DNA from: Arion vulgaris
Taxonomy: Eukaryota; Mollusca; Gastropoda; Stylommatophora; Arionidae
Direction: 5' to 3'
NCBI GenBank assembly: GCA_020796225.1
Contig: CM036759.1
Location: 25,963,813-26,027,812, forward strand
Length of the DNA: 64,000 nucleotides
Positions 51,701 to 60,700 of this stretch are shown here, piece by piece. Position 1 is the stretch's first letter, and each line of letters opens with the position of its first letter. A program made the position numbers and the translations under genes. Below the pieces are notes generated by a model. That model did not search any database. It was not told the DNA's origin and worked only from the letters and a program-made list of their open reading frames with translations.

Positions 51701-54700
51701 TTTAAAAAATTAATATTGCTAGCATTTAAAATTACATTTATTTAAAATTTTCTGATATTTAATTTTTAGATAGTTTTCACATATTTTCATTTTAGGACAG
51801 TTAGGAATTAATCATTTCACTGTGTCTACTATGATGTCTGTTGTATAGAACCATCATCTTTATATTCTGTTTTCTCTTGTATCCTTTGCTTGATAAAGAC
51901 CTTTTGAATGAATTGTCGCTGTATCTTGTTTCTGTACTTTGTAAAACTACCGTACCTTGTGTCTATGTATTTTACTTTTGGTACATACATTTACTGCAGT
52001 CTTCTGTTGCGTCGATAACTATAATAATCTTCAACTGAAGGTAAATTGATAAAGAGATGAGTCAATAAATTTTAAAAAATTAACTTGTATGATAAACAAT
52101 CAATTAATCATAAATATGATAAACAATCAATAAACAAACAATCAATAAACAATATGATAAACAATCAATCAATCTATATGATAAACAACACTAAGGAATA
52201 TTAAGAAAACCCTTATAAAATATTGGTAGTATGCATGTACATTCTGAATATGGACATTCTATAAGATGTATTTGTCTATTGTGTTGTACTTGTACATTAT
52301 TAATGTTATGAAGTTTTGTCATTTTCTAATAGTATCCTTCTCACTTATTTAAAGTTAATGTTTATCTTGTTCAAGCACCAAAACAATATACTCTGTTGTT
52401 GACAAAAAGTTTTAAATGTACAAGAAAACATACATGATAAAATACCTAGTTCAATTTTCATATCTTTTACCAAAATTCTTTGTTCATAAGAAATAAATGA
52501 AATCTAAATTCTTTGTTCATGAGAAATAAATTATCAAAATTCTTTGTTCTTGAGAAATAAAAGAAATGCCTAGTTGAATTCTTGTATACATGTTACTTAA
52601 ATTATTTATTTATAATAATAAATGAAATAGCTAATTAAAATTCTTGTATACCTGTTACCATTTCAAAAGTGTTGATATCTTAGATCCAGAGTCACTGACA
52701 GCCTTTTTTCTGCAGGAAGAAATGGACGATCAAATAGGTTGTGCAGCTACTACATTCTGTGGACTGTCAGAGAGCATGGGAGAACACAAAATTAACATTG
52801 CAGACAAAGATTCAATTCTGTCAGGCATATGTAATTAGTTCTTTACTGTATTGCTCAGAAACATGGACAGCCTACTCAAAGCATGAGAGGAGGAGACTTA
52901 ACATTTTTCACTTTTGATGTCTCTGCAAGATTATGAACATCAGGTGGTACGACAAGATAACTAAAACTGAAGTACTGCAACATGCATACTTGCCTTCCTT
53001 CATGTGCATGCTCAGCAGTAGAAGACTAAGATGGCCAGGACATGTGAGAAGAATGGACAATAGCTTCATACCACAAGTGTTGTTCTGTGAACTTTTAGAA
53101 TGGAAGAGACTCCAAGACAGACCCCTACTCAGATATAAGGATGTCTGCAAGGCGTCAATGACAAACTTTTCTATCTGTCCCAACAAATGGAAAAAAACTA
53201 GCTGATGACTGAGTTATGGGGAAAATAGCTTTATGCAAAAGTACAGAATATTTTGAAAAGAGACGTATGATAAGAAAGGCAAGAAAGACAAGCACAAACT
53301 CTGAAGTTGTCACAGCAAAACACTTGCCAATTGACCGTCTGTAAAGATGGAAAAGACCATAAATACGTGTTACCTAAATGCTTTATTCATTATAAATAAA
53401 TAAAACACTCAGTTGAATTCCTGTACATATTTTTACCAAAATTCTTTATTCATGAGAAATTAGAAATGAAAATTCCCAGTTGAATTCTTGTATACTTTTT
53501 TTTCTCAAAAGTTCTTCATGAGAAATTAAATAGATAATTCAATTCTTATAGACCATTTACCAGAATTTATTATTACTGTAAGAATGTAGACTTATTGTAG
53601 ATGTTGTGCCTTGATACATGTTATTGTTTATCTAGAGTTGCTGTTTACAGAACTTTGGTAACCAATGCCAAATTAAAATATCTACAAGTATTTTTCTAAT
53701 TGTTCAGTGATGTCATAAATAGTTTAGAATTGTTTGGCAGTCTGACAAGTTTTCTTCACCTTTCAGGAGAGCATTGGACATTCCAGCAGTAACGATTGGT
53801 CCCAGTTGCCAAAATTTGTTACCTGTGGGGGGGGTTTATTTTGTTGAAATATTTATTGAGTCTGATATATTTTGTTCACAGTGGGCAGATTTTACTTTGC
53901 TCTGTGAATCATAATTTTCTTTGGTCATTTTTGTTTGAATTTTTATTTTTTCCTATACATGAAGCACCCGTCGGTATAATTCGTTTAACCATTAATTCTA
54001 CCATTTGTTTAACCATTAATTTTACCATTTGTTCAACTATTTGTTAAACTATTTGTTCAATCATTTGTTCAATCATTTGTTTAACCATTTGTCCTTGATT
54101 TTCTTTAAAATATTTGCGTGACTGTCTATATGGTGGTTAGGGTGTTAACTGAACCCATGTTACATCCTTGTTTTTAAAGTGGGTGCTTCTTTCATGCCAG
54201 GTATTTCTGTATCATTGCAGAATGATTATGATGTGGCACAAAATTTGTAGTTTATCTATCATTTTGGTTAGTTGTATTATTGTTTTGTTTGCAGTTCATA
54301 AGTAGCATGATTACAGTACTGATTTTGAATCTGTGAAGACATGATATTTCAGTCATGAAATTCTTGTTTGAAATTGTTGAATATTGATAAGGGAGTGAAA
54401 TTTATTGTGATACATTTCGTTTGATATTTAGTGCAGAATTCATCAAATTGCTCATTTCTTTCTACTTCTTCTTTTCTTCACCTTTCAACTCTTTCTTTTC
54501 ACCTTTCAACTCTTTCTTTTCACCTTTCAACTCCCAACGGAGCACTTTCAACTCCCAATGGAGCACTTTCAACTCCCAACGGAACACTTTCAACTCCCAA
54601 CGGAGCACTTTCAACTCCCAACGGAGCACTTTCAACTCCCAACGGAGCACTTTCAACTCCCAACGGAGCACAAGTCTTCAACAAACTTCTTTCAGCTCTG

Positions 54701-57700
54701 CCTCTCTTGCCATGCCTTCCAATTCTTTCCGTGTTTTACCTATCCTTTTAATATCAACCTCCAGCTCTCTTCTCCAGGTCTGTCTAGGCCTTTCCCTTCT
54801 TCTCTTTTCCTGCGGGTTCTTCTTCTTCTCTTCTTTGCGTTCGTTCTTTACGACCAATATTAATCACTATTTGTGATTTGTTTGATCTTTACCAAGAACG
54901 TGTATACGTTGCACATTGGTTTGGTAGGCCCCTAAACGCATAGACTTCTACACGCTTAGGACACATGCATCCGATTTCAGCCAAACCTCCTTAGTCGCCT
55001 CTTACGACATGCATGGCAGGTTAACAGTGGTTCTATTCTTTACACCCCAAATTTGGGCCCCGGTAACCACTCGGGCGCTGCGGGTTCTAAAACAATGCCT
55101 GTCTTGCAATGCTTCCGGACGGTCTTTTCAATGTATGTCCTATCCATCTCCAGCGTCTCTTTCCGTAGCTCTTTCTCTACTGGTATCCGCTTAGTTCTTT
55201 CTCTGAGTTCCTCGTTTGTAATCTTATCATACCTTCTCAGCCCCACTATTTTATGTAAACATCCATTTACATGGCTCATTTCTTTCTAACTCTTAATATA
55301 TGCACACTAAAACCATGTTTTTTCATTCTATTGTTTTAGAACTACATTTTCAGGTAGAGTACGCTCACAAAATGCATCATAACTTTCTTATGTTAAGTAC
55401 GAGTGCACTATTTCATAATTCCTAGTGTGCAGAATTGAAAGTTATGTATTAATAAATTCGCTTGCTGGATTCTACAAAGTTATAAAGTTATAAAAAATAG
55501 CAGTTGTTTTTCTCTTGTTTGTGCAAGGTTAGGGTGGCCACTTTGTTGCAGTCAGTACACAGGCTGCAAGTTATTGAATAGTTGTGCGGTTGGATGTCCC
55601 TAATGCGGATATGTATTATATGCATGCCATTATTCTGTACCCTTTTCAGACAGTCACATTCAATCATGATATTGCGCGGAGGATGTCCATAATCTACATA
55701 TATATGTATATTTGTGCATGCCTGTTGCAGCTCAGAGTGGTATGATTGGGGTTGTGTGTCCATGTGCAACACATATTGGTTGTACATGTGAAATGTATGT
55801 TCACAACATGCATAATCAATTTTCGATGGATGAAGCTAAATTCTTGTATGGGATAGTTTCAAAATAATGTGAAGATTTCTCATAATGTTATGCTGCAATG
55901 AATATTACTTTTTTATGTGATAGAATATGAAGGCAGCTCAGGATACCACCAAACTATTGTTCTGCTAATAAAACATGACATTTATTGACAATGGTAGTTA
56001 TAAAGAAATGGATGATTTTGTTATTTATTCAGACCAGAGACCCAGCACTCCTCCAAAGAAAGAGCTTGTGCGGCGAACCCCGGGTGCTGATTGCCAGTAA
56101 AACAGGTTTGGAGAATGGTCCCCCAGTATGAGGATTGCTGGATGTAGTCACCTGTTGCATGCTTTATTTTCAGGTCTTCCACTTGATAATTTGAACATAT
56201 TTTTTTGCAGCTTTTCTTATTAGTCAGCATAGCAAATTATCGTCTACACCACTAACTACAAACTCTTATATGTAGAATGCATGTGGGTTTACCCACTTTT
56301 TTGTAATTTTCACCCTGTCTGCTGAAACAGTGTCATTGCTTCCAGATATTGAAGATTTACCATGAAGCATTTTGCATCTCTATCCTTTGAATGCATTATC
56401 ATTATTTGTTTCATAACATTTTTTTAAACACTAGCACATATTCACTAATTTGTATTTTTAAAAGCTTTCATTTTAAATGCATGATTATGTGATAGAATTT
56501 TACCTGTTTCTGAATTACTTTTTTTTTTTTGTGTGTGTGATGTAGTTTACCGTAGTTTTATATTTGTTCTCTTGTTATTTGTTACCAGTGTACAGTGTTT
56601 CTTCTTCTTCTGCATTCTCACTAGATTGGGATTTTGGATTTTCTAATAAAGGCAGCCGTCTGCCTCAGATTATCAGCCACGCCATTCAGTTTGTCTTGGA
56701 CGCTGGTGTAAGTAGGCCACCTCTTTCTTCTCAAGTCTGCATACGGGGGCAGTTCTGTAGGATATAATTCCTATGATTTCTGCTCCCCGTTTGTGCTGAC
56801 CCTTCCCGCAGTAGGTTTTGGCCACCCTCGTGATGGTAGGTCTGACATTCTTACTGCATGGTTAACTCTGCAAGGCAGATTGGCAACCATAGAATCCGTT
56901 ATCCCATTCCTCATTGTGAGAAGTCGTCGCACCATGTTTTGCGGCTTACGGCCTTGTGCATTCGTTTTCAGCAAACATTTGTTTCGGGTTAGCATTCCTA
57001 GCGGACACGTGCATCCGATTTCAGCCAAACCTCCTTAGTCGCCTCTTATGACATGCGTGTCAGGTAAAAGTGGTTCTATTCCTTACACCCCAAATTTTAG
57101 CTCCGGTAACCACTCAGGCGGTGTACAGTGTTTAAAATGTATTGTAGAAAATAAATATCTAACACTTGTCCTGATTCTCCATTTTGAATGTACTATTTTA
57201 TTATTCTAAAATTTTATGCGAGATTATATCTGACATATAATATATATATATTGTTGTTTGCACTATAACTTGATGTGATATATATATAGAGAGAACGGAA
57301 AATGCTATGTTAATTCTCTCTTGATTTATTTTTATTTTTGGGTATGTTAGAATAGTCAACAAATAGCAAGACTTATGAAAATAGATGATCTTTCATTTCT
57401 TTGTTTAAACATTGAACAAGGAGCAGGGGTGATTAAACTATATTATTATTTTTGTATATTGACCATCAAGCAAGGAGATTATGAAATTATATCATTTTTT
57501 TAAAACATGTAGAAGAGGTTATGAAATTAGCGATTTCATGAAATTGTTTTGCAACTAAATATCTATGTGTACACACCAAGATCTAAAACAATGGTAGCAT
57601 ATTGATTAAATAAAACGCCTGAGTGGTTACCGGGTGGGCCTAAATTGGGGTGTAGAGAATAGAACCACTGTTACCAGCCACACGTCATAAGAGGCGACTA

Positions 57701-60700
57701 AGGAGGTTGGCCGTGGGACTAGCTACCCCACACCGTGAAAAACACTAGATGGCTACAGAACAGAGAACGAACCGGGTAAATGCTGGCTGAAACCGGACAC
57801 ATTGCCGAAGGATAAGCACCAAAGCTACAAATGGTGCTGAAGATGTGACGTAAAACACACCAATGCTACGACTGCATGGATCAGATTTCCATGTGAATAG
57901 AATTGATGGGGACATCTGGTACATCGGTCTGGGCGGTGATCGCGAGAGAGAGAGATTTTTTAACAAGTGTCCAGGGTATGTATGATTGCAAAATTATATC
58001 AATAACTGAGATTAAGAATAACTAAAGTGTACTCTTGGAAACTCAACATACTCTCCAAATTATTGGACAAGACAAGAAACTGAAATACTGACTCACTAAA
58101 TTGAATAAACTATAATAAAGAACAGTTGTTGATCTAAAGAGTCTAAGATTGACTTTATTGCACCGGGTTTGACCCCATATGGCTCAGTTTCTCTCTGAAG
58201 AAATGGGACACCACCTGCCGAGAGTATTGCACAAACTCTGTAGCTCTGCCAACAATCCTAAGAGTCTCTGGAAAAAAGGCACTTGTGAACAGAACACTGC
58301 AGTCTGGATTCGAGCCCACGATCTTCAGAATTCAATGCAAAGGTGTAAACTTTTAGCCACAGAGACCCCGCAGTTGTTGATATGAATCATGGTTAGAATA
58401 ACAGCGGAAGCAATTCAAGTCTGCAGTTACACATAGTATTTTCTTCTTCTTTGGCAATCTCTGGTCATGCGCTTAATCCACTTTCAGAATATCAGGTTTC
58501 CTCAAAGCTTAGTTTTCAGACTGACTGGGTGTGTCCACATGTTGCTTCTCAGCTCATCCAGGAGGACAATCTTACAGGGCATCACTGGTGTCTGTTCCAC
58601 CTGTTGATGTTGAAATTGACACAGAGCTGTTTGACTTATTCCTAATCTTTGTAAGCGTGTTGAGTCTGCCGTGTCTGGTACATAGTCGAATTATGACCTA
58701 GTATGTTCTGCTAGTATGTTCTGCTGAGGTCTATGAGATTATTTTCCATAATCATATCTTGAGTATAATTGTTACAGCATCATGGACAGAAAGAAGAGTT
58801 TCAGAGGATAAGCAAAAAAAAAGTCATAATACCAGTCTAAAAAAGGATGAACAATACTTAGCAATACAGAAAAAAACATATGTGAAAGTGGGGAAAATAA
58901 AAATAAACACATTTGGTTTAACCACAGTTAAGAAATACTCAGTTCGAATTTCGAAAAAGTATGCATGCAAAAATTATTTTTTTTACCGTAAGACTTTTGA
59001 AATTTAAAAAAATTAAATATGAAGTTGACCTAAACATAACATTTACAGATCAGAAGATGTTTTACAGAATCAAGTAGCTTGTCCCTTCCGGAACTTGGCT
59101 CCCATGACAGCATTCCTGAAAAACTATCTGTTCTGTGCAAGTTAGCCGGCGTCAGCAGCAGTCATTCTCAGATCATCAATGACATTCTGCACCCATCGTC
59201 TTCTAGGTCTTCCTCTTGTTCTTCTTCCTTGCACCATTCCTTCCAAAATTAATTTCTCCAGGCACTCATATCGTTTGATGTATCCGAAATATTTCATTTT
59301 TCTTGTTTTTATGCTTTGTAATAGCCAACTCTCTTTAATATCAAGCTGTTGCAGAACAGAAGTGTTTGTTCTTTTCTCTGTCCATGATATTCTAAGTACT
59401 CTTTTATAGCATTTGCATTCAAAGGCATTAATGATCTTCTCTGCCGCTTTGTCAATGTTCCATGTCTCACAACTATATGTTGCCAAGGAAAAAACGCAGG
59501 CTCTTAAATACATGATTTTTGTTCTTATGTCAGTTACCTTCCATAGGTTATTTAGTCCTTTTAGTTTTTGCAAAGCAATGCTCATCCTTCTTTTTTTTTT
59601 TTTTTTTAGCATTCCCGCCATTTGTCAGCAATGCCCCAAGGTATTCAAAGTTGTCGACTCTTTCTATTTTGTGCCCGTTGACACATATATTAGCCATCAA
59701 TTCTGTTTTATCAGTTGTAAATATCTTTGTTTTCGTTGTATTGAGATAACGGTTTTGATCGTCGCTGGTTTTTTTAAGTGACCGTATCAAGTTCTTTATA
59801 CCAATTTGTGATGTAGATAATAGTACTGTGTCGTCAGCATATCTTAATTTGGGTAGTTCCTGACCTCCGATCACCAGAGCATCATATTTCTCCATCTCTG
59901 TAGATTCTCTGACATTCCTCATGATGCTTTCAGCTTATATGTTGAAAAGGTACGGTGACAAAATGCAGCCTTTGTCTAACTCCTTGGCCTATGCCAAACC
60001 ACTCTGTTTCCTCTTCTATTCTCACATCTGCTTGTTGGTCTTTATATAGCATTTTTACAATATTCACTATATGAGGTGAGAACCCCATCTCTGACATTAT
60101 GTTCCATAACTTGATATAAAAATTGTAAACATAAAAATGTGGTGAATTCATGAAAAGTGATGAAATGAGAGAAATGTCAGGTCAACTGCTAGTAACAACT
60201 GCTATAAGAAAGAGATGATGGAGATATGTTAGGTATACTCAGAAGAATTGAACAAAGAATCACAAAGCAAGCATTGAAGATGGAAGCAGAGAGTTCAAGA
60301 AATAAAAGAAGCTGTAGGGAAACCCTGAAACAAACTTTACTGAGAGAGACGGGAAATCTGCTCCATAGAGGAGATTGATAGAATTGCCCAGGATATAGCA
60401 TTATGGAGAAATTGCTTGCAGGCCCTATGTAATGTATAATGGTACAAGAGGAATATAACACTTTTGTTTGGTGTCCTTAGTAGTGCTACACTTTCACATT
60501 TGTACTCAATGTATCTTGTTTTACTTACACTGATGCACTGCTTGCTTTATTAGTTTTAATTTTTGCCTGTAATCACATACATCATGAGCACTATGTAATG
60601 TAAATGATAAAATGTGATGACTGTAAATATTGCACTCTTGTGTGTTGATCTAAGTTGTACAATTGGAGTCAATGGAGTCTGTTACATTTGATGGAGTCAG

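Noticed and set aside
56564..56767. Possible PPP4R4 exon after TTACCAG, reading [18 protein letters not shown]
   Set aside because: It lies inside a transposed element bounded by GTGTACAGTGTTT on both sides and has no proper donor.
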